A DNA stretch of 64,000 bases from Hydractinia symbiolongicarpus (taxonomy: Eukaryota; Cnidaria; Hydrozoa; Anthoathecata; Hydractiniidae). Location of the stretch: the NCBI RefSeq assembly GCF_029227915.1, contig NC_079877.1, positions 10,291,351 to 10,355,350 on the forward strand, read 5' to 3'. The translations under genes and the position numbers were made by a program. Of this stretch, positions 1 to 12,892 are shown in pieces. Numbering within the stretch: position 1 is the first letter of the stretch; each line of letters opens with the position of its first letter. The notes under the pieces are model-generated. The model was not told the DNA's origin. It worked only from the letters and a program-made list of their open reading frames with translations, and searched no databases.

Positions 1-2209
1 AGTTTTATCGAGTGGTTTCTAATTTGATTTGTCCTAACAAGGCTATAAATAACAAATAGATTTGTCAAAATATTGGCAGTCATAATAGTAATATTCAAGA
101 TAATTAGAAGTATTACATGTTCTTCTTTTAAACTTGGCAATCCCACATATGCTGTGTTGCATGTTATATTCATGTTTTTGTCCGTCTTAGCAAACTTCAT
201 ATAGTTTTCCTGTCTTCGTGTTTTTTTATCTGCATAGAACTTAGCATCAATCATAAACAATTGCTCATAAGTTTTCCACTATTGTTATTTCGTAATTGCT
301 ATAATAAAAGCAGCCAGGGATATGATTATTAGTAAATGTTATTGCATGAAGTGGGTAGGCGGGTAAATAACTTGACATCATAAAAACAAATTGAATGCAA
401 ACGTGACAGCGATGAGAAAATTCTAAGTCAATATGTGGGCTTTGGGAATATAATGCAGACAAACTATATATGGGAAATCCTGTTAATATCTTACCAATAA
501 CGTCACTACTTTAGATTTCTTTTTCCAAACGGTTTTCTTCTTTAATTTTCTGCCTGATAATTAGAGTTGCAGCTCTCGCTGTTCATAATGTGTTAACAAA
601 TTTACCAAAACCATGATTGTGAGAGCCATTTACGGATAAAACTGTGCATAATGATCAATTGAGGCAAAAAGGGCAAAAGAGGCAATTAATGTTACGAAGC
701 AGTAATCATGAAGTGAAAATGAATCGAATGTAAAGTTATCTGGACAATCCTGTTAATTATATATATAATTACAAGCAAGATCAGATTGTAGGGTTTGGAT
801 CATACTCCTGGTTTCAACTTCCAAGTATTCGTTCCATGTCCTTTTTTAATTTTATTTTACTTTTTATTATAACACCTAAGAAACATCTATAAAACTTTTC
901 AAATTTTTAAAATACGATTCAAGAGCTGTCATGGCAACTGTGTTATCAACGTAGGCCCGGAAATGTATCCTGATTCCATTAAAGGACGTTCTTACTCACC
1001 TCCAGCATTTTGCAGAATGGTAATGTGGTGAAATATGAACGCGTAGGTACTAATTAGTAATCCCGGAAAAGAGTGCGTAGCCACAAGTAGATAAGAAAGC
1101 CGTTTTTATGTAAGTAACACACACTCCGAGTATGTCAAACCTCACTTGCCGATGTTCACAGTGGACGGTGAATAATTGGCATGCACAAGTGCTAAAGTAA
1201 AACATTTGCAGCCCGACCAAGTAATCCTGTTAAGCCATATATAAGTATTGAGTAATATAATTGCCCAGAGTTGTAGTTCGTCGACTCGTATTGGCCATCG
1301 GTATAAATTCGTGTTCTTTTATGCTATACATATTCTTAACAATTTTTGTTACCAGAGCTTAAGCCATTTAAAAGTTCCTTAAAGTGATCCAATTCACCAA
1401 TCCTCCACTCTCCTGTCATCCTCCTCCCCCTCTTTGATATTTCATACCAAAAGCATGGTATAGATAGGATAAAATGATTAACATACTAATACTATTAGAA
1501 TCAAACCTAGATTTGTTAGCCCTATTTTTACAAGGGGATACAATACTCAAACCAATTTTGCAGCTGTATCTATAAAAAAATGATGACCCTGGCAAGATTT
1601 TTAGCACCGTATTGTTCATGAATAGAAGTAGAATAGAAATGCAATCTTTCACTGTCTACACAATTCTAGACTAGAAGTTATAGAGGAGGGCACAATCCTA
1701 TTTCTAGTTGTGCACGACTCAAAACAGCCTCGAAGGCATAGGGCTAATATAGATTTTTAGGCTCACAGAAGTTCAACTCTGTTTTTATCTCGATTGTAGA
1801 ACCAATAGATTAGTTTTTAGGCCTTACTCTTTGTTTAAATCTTACTTTATTTCCCTTTGTAGCACATAAATCTCTGACTGGTATCATAAAATAGCTTGGA
1901 TCAGTACGATTGATTTTTTTTGCTTGTTTGGTCTTACTCATCTGATTGTTTACGTTTTTTAGACTGGAAGTTGTAGTCATGTCGTTCAATACGCCGAGAC
2001 GTAATTGACATCCCATATGCGGATGTTACAATGAACGCACGTGATGTTACTGTAGCGCGAAAAGATTTCGTACTCGGTAAAATAAAACTGAACTTCGATT
2101 CTTATGCTGTTGTAAAGTACCATTTTTAAATGCTGTGAAAAATTATAAGGTAGGTTGTGGAGTATGTGATCGATATAAAGTTTTATCGTTTATATTCTGT
2201 TATCCTTGT

Positions 2210-2350
2210 TAACGTTTCAGCGGTAAAAAAAAGAACTATATGCTAGAGCTTGAGTTGTTTTTTCCTGCGAACTTCTTCTTGCATATTTTTTTCTGCTACA
2301 ACAAAATATGCTTACCGCTAGAAGTAAACAAATGACGTCACGTGCGAATT
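2210..2350. repeat. Partial copy of dispersed repeat family R1
   Basis: This stretch shares the 'atgctagagctt' core and a 'gacgtcatttgtttac' block (here on the minus strand) with the R1 copies at about 3535 and 52330. The two blocks are in a different relative orientation here, so it looks like a rearranged or composite copy. Borders are approximate. Confidence 0.4.
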
Positions 2351-3448
2351 TATTATCTTTTATTTCGAATTAAGTAGTATAAAAAAAGATGTTCATAGAT
2401 TCCTTGTAACGCCACTTTATAGTATAGCTGGCTCTCTGTTAAAACAACACAGCAACAGTATTTGCTTTTAGTGTCCCAGCTAAACATGTGAACTGGTTCT
2501 CTTCTGTCTTAAGTTTGATTTTGTGATGGCGCAATACTATTTTTCCTCCTGTGCTCCACAAGTAACTTGCATTGTGGTTGTACCATGCTCTTTTTCGTGC
2601 AATAATGCTTTGCGTTTTGTTTTTAATCTTGTGCTGTGGGCGTGGAAGAATTTTTAACAAGGTTTTGTTGGCAAAATATTCTAAAATCAGTATTATGCAC
2701 ATTCGGAAAATTATATGCCTTACATATGCTACATGTTTATCAACTTGAATAATTATAGCCTGTCTGTTTAATCCTTTCAATGCTTCTTTCTACCAATCAT
2801 ATCAGAGATTGCACAATGATTGCACAATATCAGGTTTTTCCTCAAGATGCCTTTGTGTAATTTGTATGAATATGCATTTGTAAAGACTACACAAAATCCA
2901 GTGAAGACCCATCTAATAATTTAGGTGATTTTTAAATACATCCCATGTACGCTTACTAGAAAAATAAATGAATATTATCATTACACAATGCCAAGAAGCA
3001 ACAACAATTAATTATCCCAATAGGTTTTTCATGTACAGAGCTCAAATCAAGTCGTTTTCACCACATTTTCTAATTTCGGTTACAGTGCAATTCCACTTGC
3101 TATGAGGTGTTAGAGTCTTTTGTGATATTAAAAGGAAACACGGTTCCTTATGGATCAGCTTTCCAGGTACAATTTTACTTGTTAAATACTGCCTAACCTT
3201 AAATTTAATTTCTTGATTCAAATTTTTTGACGCTTAAACTGGATTTTAGCTGATATTAATATGCTAAAGTGCATTTAAACCCCTCAATCTGAATTAATAA
3301 ATTTGATATTTTTTGGCAGAAAGTAACAACTAATTGAATTAAACTTTCCTCATATGAAGAATTTTTTAACAACGTCTTTCGAAAGCAAAGAAATATATTA
3401 CAAAATAATAGGAAACAATACGTGTTACGTTATGTTAAAACTTGAAAT

Positions 3449-3474
3449 TATATATATATATATATATATATATA
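3449..3474. repeat. (AT)n microsatellite
   Basis: An uninterrupted run of about 13 AT units. Confidence 0.9.
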
Positions 3475-3534
3475 GCTACGTTACAAGAGATCTATGGACA
3501 TCTTTGTTTATACATGTCAATTCAAAATAAAAAA

Positions 3535-3930
3535 TAATGAATTCCAAAGTGACGTCATCTATTTACTTTTTAGCGGTGAACTTTTTTTGTCTCCGACATC
3601 TACATAGCAAAAAAGAATATGCTAGAGCTTGTTGAAGAGAAGTTTTTCCTGTGAATTTCTTCTCGCGTACACATTGTTGAGTTTTTCAAACTATTATCGA
3701 GCGCGTATTGACACCTTCTGATTCACTTAAACCCGTTTAAATCGCAACATAATCTTCGTGTGAAGAAATTGACTTAAAATAGGCTTGCTTTCTTTTACCT
3801 GCCACGCAAATGTCACGGCCAATAGACCAGACCGCTGAGTATGTAAACAAACGAATACATCTATGCCCATTTTTTTGCAGAAAAACTCAAGAAAAATTGC
3901 AAATAAAGATAACTTGATTAATCTCCTAAT
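3535..3930. repeat. Dispersed repeat family R1
   Basis: This is homologous by eye to 52325-52720. Both share an opening 'gaattcca', a 'gacgtcat' block, 'atgctag', 'gtttttcaaactattatcga'-like text, 'accttctgat', and a distal 'ccacgcaaatg' block followed by 'aatgtaaacaa'. I see no coding capacity, terminal inverted repeat or target duplication, so it is probably a non-autonomous element fragment. Borders are approximate. Confidence 0.6.
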
Positions 3931-5995
3931 TGGAAACAATATGCAACTAGCGGTAACTTAAAAAGCCGCAACAATACAAGATGGCGTCATTAAGTTTGAA
4001 AACAATTAAAAGAGAAAAAAAGTAATTAACATAATTAACGGGAGGCGTGTGTAAGTCAGTTTCTTTACATTAGCAATCATGGACAAGCTTGTAGTATGTG
4101 AGACATCGGCAACCGGTTATCCCAATTGCTTTCGTCCAATAATTTACCTATATCCGATATTAAAGATATAGTAGGTCAACAAATTATTGTCTAATAGCTA
4201 TTAAATTAACCAAAAAAAAACTCTGTTTTTAAAAATTACAAACAAAATAACGAAGCATACTTCCTTATGAAAGGCTAACTACAATTTAGGGAAGTCTAAT
4301 CTTACTGATAATCCAATGAAGGACTCTTATCATCCGTCTGAGGTTTACATCAGGAATATAAATGTCATTATGGTCTACATTTATAATGTTGTCGTTGTAG
4401 CGACAGTAAAGTAAGTTAACCTTAAAGGAGAGTCTACTTATTGACAAAGATAACCCTCTTTTTATGAGAATCATTACTTTACTGCCTTTAGAGCTGTTCT
4501 AGGATTCGTGATTTTTTATGAAATATACTTTATCTAAATTCATATGCCATTATTAAATAACAACTTTGTTTGTGATCATGGTGTGCTGAAGCTGCCGAAT
4601 AAAATGAATTTGATGTAATAACGTGATTTTTTATTCATTCAACCGTTTAGTTTGCACTACATCTTTTAAGTTTTCATTCATTAGATTCACATTCGTTGTC
4701 AATCACAATGCTAACGTTGGATGTCAATGGCCAGGTCTTGGTGTGCTGGAGCACATGGTTTATACAGGATAAGGAACATTGGTTTTTTGTGAGCAACTGT
4801 TTCCAAAAGTAACAGCACTGAATAACTAGCGTCATCTACTGCATGGGTAACTAGAGACCACATTGTACTAAAACAGAACTAAGTTCCTAAAGCTGACCTA
4901 TCTAGCTACCTGTTTCAGAAGAAACATTTCATACCAATTTAGGAATCTAGGATTTTGATTTACCACTCATTTAGTACAGTTACGGTTCATTTCATGAAGT
5001 AACTTCTATTTATACTTTAGAAAACGTAATAAAAGTGTGACCCATAACTATTTTTTTATTTTATGCATATCTCATCTTTTTTTTCTAATCATGATAAATT
5101 AACGAAAGTAATTAGCGCCGTGATGAGATTAGTTTCATGACAAACACATGATTAATATGATTTGGTTTTTCTCATAGTATATTAAAGTCATGGCATCATT
5201 TTTAAGTTCAGAGAAAAACACAGTTATTCAACCCTCACTCAATTTTACGTTAGCTCCGATCAGGCTATCTATGCTTTATAAATGAATCTCATTGAGTATA
5301 AAACATGCAATTTAAGAAGACAATTAAAAATCAGTTTGTTTTATTAAAGATACAACTTTAAGACAAAAAAATTGACCAAAATTACGGTTTATTTCGGAAA
5401 TAGTTTGGGTCCTTTAATTGAGTATTCTTATTGAAAAAGAAATTATTGTAAGAAAAAGCCACGAATGTGAAACATAAAATTAGTTAGTCCCGCTCACTGC
5501 TTGGCTGTATGTTAGTGATGAACAAAGTAGTTCTTCTTCAATATGACTTACACGCATTATACTCGCCCGTCATGATCAGAGGCCTGATCGGGGTGAAGCA
5601 TTCTCTGTTGAGAATGAAATACGGATGTGCTATGATAAATACTCACCTATATGTATAAAATTAGTTCATCGACATTTATGTCAATCTTGATTTTCCCCCA
5701 TTGTGTAAGGGTTTTTTTAAATCGTATGCTTTTTTATTTAAATTAATAATACAACGTTGTTAATGCTTGTCATGATATAAAGTAAAACCTTCAGCAATCT
5801 ATGATATTGTGTTTTCACATGTACATAAAATGTTATATTGGATGTCAAGAGATACGAAACCGCTAATTAAAGGTCTTTTGTTAAGAAGACAGATTGATGT
5901 GCATTAAAACGTTTAAGATTAAATAATAAGATGTTGCTTGCAACCACCGTAAGAGTTTATTAAACCTTTGTTTATTCCTGACACTTACATGTGAA

Positions 5996-7147
5996 TTGAC
6001 AGCTGACAGTGAGAAGTTGTTATTGATTTGTGTTATATTACAATTGAGAACTCGCTTAACTAAACACAAACATAATATGAAAGAAAAAATAAATGATACA
6101 ACGTTGGAAAAGATACCTGAAGCCATTTTAGAAGAACTTATCGAATTCTGTTGTTATACAATGAATGGAAAATTGCAATCAAACAGTAGCAATGAAACGA
6201 TTTCGTTATGTGCAGGGTTTTATTCTACGTGCCATGACGGGCGTACTGAAGAAGATGGTGACTTTTCGTTGATCGCTCAAATACTCATGTTGACACTGTC
6301 TATTGCAGCATTTTTACTAAACTCGTCTGTTATAATATACTTCAAAATGTTTAAACACAAAAAACAATCTTCAGAATACGTTCTGCTAAGCTTCTCATGC
6401 GCCGATGCAATCTTTGCCTTTGTATTAACACTAGCGTTAGCAATACCATTGGCTGCAACAACCGCAACTAAATCAACCCTGGAGAGTTTTGAATTAGTTA
6501 CTGATCAGATCGTACAGTTTTCAATCTATGCATCAGTTTTCTATGTTTTGGCAATTACACTGGAACGGTTCTGTGCTGTAATTGCACCATTTAAATACTC
6601 AATTTATGTAAAAACAAAGAAAAGGAAGAAATACATTTTTGTAATATGGATTCTTACATTATCCCTGCAAGGAATTATGGCAATAGTTGAACATGTCGGC
6701 CCTTCCCACATGAAACATGAAAGGGAAATTATTGTAGAAAAAACATGGGCTGTTATTGTTCTTGTTTGTGGGTTTACATGCTTTGTAGTTTATTCGTTAA
6801 CGTTTATTTACTTGTCACGTGCTTGGAAAATCACAAATAAACTAAAATCGCGTGGTTGTAGTAAAAAAGAAAAAATAGCTCTCATTACAGCTGTTTTAAT
6901 GGCTATTGGATTTTTAATATTCACTGTTCCTATATCAATATCCATGTTTTATCAGCATTCACATTCAGCTACTGTTGTTGCTGTTCGTTGCTTGTTTATC
7001 ACTAACGCCATTTTTAACCCTGTAGTATATTTTTGGAGAGGACAATGGATCAAGCGCAAATCTCAAAGAGAATCACAAAGTACGACAATGCATCAATCGA
7101 TAAAAGCCTCTGAAGGCTTGTTGAACACTTTAAATACTAATGTTTAG
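5996..7147 (+). CDS. Intronless class A (rhodopsin-like) GPCR
   Basis: This encodes a 383-residue seven-helix receptor, expected in the plasma membrane and coupled to G proteins. Visible landmarks are TM1 (about 91-116) with Asn109, TM2 (about 128-152) with the Ala-Asp pair ending at Asp137, and TM3 ending in Glu-Arg-Phe (190-192) in place of DRY. TM4 has Trp218, TM6 has Pro312, and TM7 has NPVVY (341-345), followed by a short basic tail. The N-terminal stretch of about 90 residues has sequons at NDT, NSS and NET. The usual Cys at the top of TM3 and in extracellular loop 2 are not seen. The first ATG at 5996 gives the full frame; an ATG at 6077 (Met28) is an equally plausible start. Ligand and subfamily cannot be assigned. 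The family call is firm. Confidence 0.9.
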   Translation: MTADSEKLLLICVILQLRTRLTKHKHNMKEKINDTTLEKIPEAILEELIEFCCYTMNGKLQSNSSNETISLCAGFYSTCHDGRTEEDGDFSLIAQILMLTLSIAAFLLNSSVIIYFKMFKHKKQSSEYVLLSFSCADAIFAFVLTLALAIPLAATTATKSTLESFELVTDQIVQFSIYASVFYVLAITLERFCAVIAPFKYSIYVKTKKRKKYIFVIWILTLSLQGIMAIVEHVGPSHMKHEREIIVEKTWAVIVLVCGFTCFVVYSLTFIYLSRAWKITNKLKSRGCSKKEKIALITAVLMAIGFLIFTVPISISMFYQHSHSATVVAVRCLFITNAIFNPVVYFWRGQWIKRKSQRESQSTTMHQSIKASEGLLNTLNTNV

Positions 7148-8520
7148 CTCTGCAACAGTTTTTGGCTTCACTTATAGCATAACAGTATAACAGGAGAAGA
7201 ATAGTTAATTGTTCCGACCTTTACTTGCAACTCTTTTAGCGCTGGAATACATATTCGGATAAATTGGCATTTTTCATTCACAAATACAAAAAAGCTGATT
7301 TTTTTTAACCTTAATTAGAAACTCATAAATCTTATCATTCTCTGCATAATAATTTGTTAATCTCATTGTTGTACTGCTTTCAGGCGGTAGAACCTTAAAA
7401 TGGTCTCCTTTTTTGTCGCTGTTTTCACTACTGAAACTAGTAAAGCATGGAAGGTACCAGTGGTACGTAAATTATTAGTTTTTAAGTACCGATAACATTT
7501 TTCTACTTTCTTATTATTTTATTTTGGTGTGCCAGTTGAAAATAATTAATTAGTAATACTGCGAGCACTTTTTCTGCACAATTGTAGAGCTAAAGCAAAT
7601 ATTCCCTGTGTCCTCTACAGAGGAGTATTTGCTTCAGTTTTCCAATGGGAATAAATGAGGAATCCGCTGAAGAACTTCCTGTCGAAAAAGTTGCTTTTTT
7701 TATAGCGTTTCTGTACAATCATGTTAAAATGATAAATGAAAAATCAATTTCGCACAAAAAAATTGTTGTTAACTTCTTTTCCATATGTATTTGTTTTAAA
7801 ACTAATATCATCAAAATGAATGGTACTTACTGTAATAAATGGTTTTGCTACTTGAACTCGGAGTACGTAATATAAATAAACTTTTACATTATTTACGTCA
7901 TCTCAAAACTTCAAAGAAAGGGCGTCTTTTAGAAAATACTTATACTGTGCAAGCAATTGCGTTTAAGTTACTACGTCAATAGTAATATTTTCATCTCCTA
8001 ACAAATAATAGCGTTTTATCTTTGCAATCAAAAATTCTATTTTACGGACAAAGGAACTACCTATTTCTATAAACGCATGATTAATTTAGATTTGCAAATA
8101 TTTCGAGTGTCCGTTTCGAATCTTCGTTTATACAGCATCATCGTTGGACAGATTTGGATATTCTTTCCAATCATGCAAATCCAAATTTATAATGTCCCAC
8201 TTTCACGTCAAATCAAAGCTCAAATGACTATAGTTGCTTCAATATTTTGGGTAAAATAGACTGTATGTTTCATTTGAAAGTCATTGTCATTCAAATATTT
8301 ATTGGCAGGACACGGGCAGAGACTTTAAACTTATTTATCAAGGATTTTACATACATAATTAACACGTTTCCCTCACATCACATACCCTATCGATCTTCAC
8401 CGTGTCGAAATGTTCTTTGAACATTGACTGCTTAAATAATAAAAATAATAAAAAGATAAAAGGTTCTTAAGTTCAAATTCAGCTTCCTTGTAAGCATTAC
8501 ACACAGACTTAGACTGTTAC
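7148..8520. other. Intergenic, no gene recognised
   Basis: Short open frames near 7645 and 8077 show no domain. An imperfect hairpin around 7593-7636 pairs 'aagcaaatattcc' with 'ggagtatttgctt'. Nothing else stands out. Confidence 0.6.
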
Positions 8521-8607
8521 TATAAGAGACTAGTCCATAAGCCCGTGGAAAATTCCACTTACCGCCTAAGTAGAATTTTCCGCGGGCTTATGGACTAGTC
8601 TCTTATA
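8521..8607. repeat. Near-perfect 87-bp palindrome built from two transposon-like ends
   Basis: The left arm (8521 to about 8560) starts 'tataagagactagtccataa' and the right arm, ending at 8607, is its reverse complement with about two mismatches. About 10 bp lie at the centre. Each arm contains the motif 'actagtc.ataa' plus a short 'gtggaa..ttccac' hairpin. The same motif opens the elements at 50938 and 51337, so this looks like two inverted copies of one terminus. Confidence 0.8.
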
Positions 8608-8610
8608 CAG

Positions 8611-8690
8611 GACCCTATTAGATACCAGTACCATCTTGTAACTGGTTAGGCCATCCTCTGTAAATATTAACTAATAAATAAATAATAATA
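8611..8690. repeat. SINE-tail-like sequence
   Basis: The end 'ggccatcctctgtaaatatt' followed by a run of 'aata' units resembles the 3' end of the tRNA-derived SINEs at 12646 and 56615. No tRNA-like head is present, so this is probably a 5'-truncated copy. Confidence 0.45.
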
Positions 8691-8869
8691 TCATTTGTAA
8701 AACTAGCGAAGCCTTTCCAATGGACTTATATGTATAAGGTCAGATAACTCGGAAACGAATGAAAATAACTGACGACCTCCCCTGCGTGAATAACTAGAGA
8801 CAACATGCAACCAAAATATGACCTATTTGCCAAAGCAGGGTCAATTTAATATATTTTCCGTTGTTTTTT

Positions 8870-9125
8870 TTTACATAGTTCGCATGCAAACACGCCCAAA
8901 AATTTCCCAATTTTAGGGTAAAATCCGTAAAAAAAGGAAATCGGATTAAGCACGTGTCCAAAATATACAGAATGATTTCCCTTAATGAAATAAATTAGTG
9001 CTAAAGATTCAACTTCTAAATATGATTCTAACGAAATTTATTATAGTTTCCCAATTCAAAGGAATTCAGAGAGATTTTTAGCGGTAGTTTCGAGTAATGG
9101 CCAATATCCAGGGCTCTGAGAGGTA
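8870..9125. repeat. Dispersed repeat family R2, partial copy
   Basis: This is homologous to 14435-14715, sharing 'ttttacatagttcgcatg', a block of 'aaaatccg' text, 'cggattaa', and a distal 'ggccaatat' block. It corresponds only to the distal half of the larger copies. No coding capacity is visible. Confidence 0.6.
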
Positions 9126-11334
9126 ATGGAAGCTAAAAGTTTAACATATAGCTGACTAATAAATCTAATAAAGCAGTTGTGCAAAAAAAATCATCAACAT
9201 TTTAAACCCTTTGATCGCCTTAACTGTTCTTCAAAAGCACCTGATCCTATAGATCTTCATCATCAAAATCTACACTTTAGGGGCAACGAATGAAGAAATT
9301 TCTTGTAATATGCACTGCGAAAGAGCTATTTTATAATTACGTAGGTTAGGTAACAAACGTTTTTGTCGCGTTAGTTGCACTTTCTTACACGTTCGGGTCG
9401 ACAGAGACCCATAAATTTGAGACGGTGATGTCCGCAACAGTTCGCACATTTTGTGAATTGAAATCTAACCAACTGACCTACGATACAAACAACAAAGGCC
9501 GTTGTAAATGTTGACAAGTGAACTTGAACAAGTTTAAATTGCATGTATCTAGTAAAGGAATAAGCTATAGAGCTATATGCGGGATTAACCTAGGAAGTTG
9601 GTGACTTGTTTCCGTATATTTTGTGGCGGGTTGAAAGTGTAAATATGGCGATTGGGTAAAAGCAAAGCTCTGTCAAAACTTCGTTACATTGTAAATAATT
9701 GAATTTAAGGGTTTTTAATTTCTATATGTTTAGAGCGAAATTAAGATCTTTAGGTTATTTTAATATCGGCATTTTAATCTTTCTTTTAGTCCTCCTAGGC
9801 CTAGATGTGTTATCTTGACAATCTTGCCTAATTTTATGGTATTAACGAAACATAATGTCTTTAATAATATCCGTGTTTTGTTTGTGTGTCTGCAAAAGGC
9901 GCGTCCTGCTATGGAAACATGAAATATTTAAAATACGCCCCAATACCAAATGCGATATATATTTACCGACTTTGTTTTGACCGCTTGCGCGTAGTACACC
10001 AATCACGACGCCTGATTCTTTAAAAAAGAATTTAAGATTTTTGCTTAAAAAACAATCCAAGATTTTCCCAGGCCATTTTGTTGCGACTATTTCTTGTATT
10101 TTTAAAACATAATTTCGATACTACGGTGGCATTTGAACCACCTTTGTAATATCTCCATGTGTGCAATGGAAGATTAGCTGCGTACTAGGTTTATGAGTTG
10201 TACTGCAATTTTCCTCACGTGGCCTGTTAAATGACCGACTTTGGGCGATGGGTATCATGGCCTTTATAATGATTATGTTAAACAGGATACCCGTTGCTTT
10301 CTTTCTCTCTCGGATTCCGATGTTTGTCTTCGACAAGGGAAAATTGATGAGTTTTGTTTATTAGATTACCATGATTGTAGATGTTCGTTTGAATTGTTTT
10401 TTTTTAAATATGCTAATTTAAGTCCATTTTGCTCTTAAGAATTGTTATTGATAGAAAATATATGTATCTTAGTTTTTAAACAAAAATAAAATATTCTCTT
10501 TATTTCATTCCCTTTTTTTTTCTCCATTATTGCGCCGCCTTTTCATAAAACAGTTAAAATGCAGTGCTATTTCAGTTCTCGCGTAAAGTAAAGATTTATA
10601 AAGCGCTAAAAGATTCCTAAAGTTATTGGTTTATGTTCGTTAGAAGCGCAGAACGCACCAAATATGTTAGAAAAGATACCTGTCTCATTTTCCTGCTTTT
10701 GCTATTGCCCTGTTTTGTAAGAGAGTCAACTCGCAGTTAGAAGTTTACAGCCTGTCACTGATTGGTTTATATTCCCTCGGAATGAGAGCATAAAGTGATG
10801 TAGTTCGTGGCTACGATTCCTAAAGAAATAATTATATTACGCACACTTTAGCCAGCAAAGAACCGCATTTTTTTATTTTTTTATTCCGCCGTTAATTAAA
10901 TGGACCACAGGAATAATTTTGCAAATGTTTAGAAATAAGGACATGGAATTAAAGTGACTGATACTTTTGAATTCGAAAACAATTTGAATGTCAACTGTGG
11001 GTTGTTCTAAACTCTCTCTTCTTCCTTCTCTCATCTAAAATATCAAAAAGGCTAAAATGATGAGTTTAGTTTACTGAACTACAAATATGTTAATGATGCA
11101 CTAAATGTCGATGCGAAATTTTAAATGAACGAAGAAAAACCGGATTCCTCTGCAGGATAACAACTATAATTTTATATTTTTCATGTTTTCATTTTAACCT
11201 TAAGTTTTTCTTATCTTTAATACACTAACCTTTAGGTTTTTATCCTCTTATATTAAGTCACATTCTAAACTCATGTTATAAGATTTTTCTTGTACAAATC
11301 TTCCATCTAACCACATGGTGTCATAACTACAAAC
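9126..11334. other. Intergenic, no gene recognised
   Basis: Open frames near 9842-10438 lack domains, splice context or codon character. I see no repeats that I can define. Confidence 0.5.
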
Positions 11335-12645
11335 ATTCTCCTTTACTTTAACGATTTGAATGTGGTGACAACAACAAGTTAATTGAACACAAAAACAATT
11401 GTCGTCTTGCTATGATAAAGAAAAACTGCTAACCTAAAAGATATTTTATTTTTTGTCAACTTTTATAAATCCAGATTTTATTTGTTGTTGAATTTCAACT
11501 TTACAGAATTCTCGTGTGTGGGGTGGATCTAAAGTGACGTCAGGTAACTTTTAAATGGCTTCTTGTTGATGAAATTTGGCTGGGTATATAGTATGGCATA
11601 AAAGAAATTGATCGGTGGGGTTAAAAACTGCTGACATGCACAATTTTTTAATGAAGTCATCATTTATTTGAAAACAATTGCTGTTACCACTGACTATCTT
11701 GGATCGTCTGGACTGGTTTGCACATGAACTGGGTCTGCTGAATCATCCTTCCATTAGTAACCTTATAATATCCCATTTGGACAGTGCAAGTGAGTTAAAA
11801 CAATGTTCAGTAAATTAGATTTTTCTTCTGGGACTATTTTTTAAGCACTGTTGCTATGGCAACTTCCAAAATGTTACTTAAAAAATAAAAATCGCCAAGT
11901 TTCTTGCCTATTTAACTATACTTTCTTCGAGTATGTAAAATTCTTTTTTTTTTTAGTACGAAAGCTTAAACGCAAACAAATGTAAAAGAGCAAACCTCTA
12001 ACATTTAAATTCACCAATTAACACAAAATAATTTCTCAGAGCAAATGTTAAACTAATATCAACCATTATTAACTGATAGCTCTTCTTAACCGGTTTATAC
12101 GGGAAATCCGCAGCGTTGATTGGCTAAATAGCCTTCACAACGGGTTTTATACAGCACGGTATAACTTTTAACCTCAACTAAAATGATAATTATGTTTGTA
12201 AACAAAATAACATTGCCGTAGAATAGTTAAGAAATAGTTATACAGACTCAAATACATATATAGATGCAGACTCAAAAATCAAGTTAAAATAAATCCACTA
12301 TCTTAAATCACACGTCACAAAAACAGCAAGAATTGTTGACAATTATAAATCCACTGCATTTTTTCATTAAACATTTATCAGGACAATAAGGAACAAGCAA
12401 AACGTCGTGGAATTTGTGTGATAGACTCTTCTTCCGACAAAGAAAAAATGCTTTTTTAAACCATTCCATTTTTTAAACCATTCTGCATATGGTTTCTTCG
12501 TATGCCTTATTTTTTCGAAAAATTGAATCAATGAAATTCAAATCAAATTTTTAACAAACCTGGTTTTCACAACATTGTCAAAATGAAATCTTTAGACAGT
12601 AATTTTTTTTGTACAGACCCAAACAAAATAGCTACAAAATAGCTT

Positions 12646-12892
12646 GTGGCGCTTGGCCTTGTGGTTATGGCGTTCGCTTCGTAATCACAGGGTCTGTGGT
12701 TCCGTCCACAGCTGGGGCATGTTTAGCAAAGGTCTTTACCACAGGTCAACCCGAGACATGTGAATTGGGTAAGCATTGCTAGTGAATACCTAATGTATGC
12801 ATTCAGCACACAGGATCCACGTTGATAACACTGTTTCCAACACTAAAGTGGCTATATCCTGTAAACATATTCGGAAAAATAATAATAATATC
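12646..12892 (+). repeat. tRNA-derived SINE, copy 1
   Basis: The head has an A-box-like 'tggccttgtggttatggcg' and a B-box-like 'ggttccgtcc'. The body is unrelated to tRNA, and the tail reads 'gtggctatatcctgtaaa' followed by 'aataataata'. A second copy lies at 56615-56868. It would be transcribed by RNA polymerase III and moved by a partner LINE, which is a known property of SINEs rather than something seen here. Confidence 0.75.

Larger units (their letters stand above)
1..5995. other. Gene-poor AT-rich flank
   Basis: I find no coding region that I can support. The short open frames here have no recognisable domain and no splice context. The stretch contains an AT microsatellite (3449-3474), a dispersed repeat (about 3535-3930) and a partial relative of that repeat near 2210-2350. 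The rest shows nothing I can name. Confidence 0.6.

Noticed and set aside
2439-2780. 113-codon minus-strand frame
   Set aside because: No domain, no splice context and low-complexity AT-driven composition.
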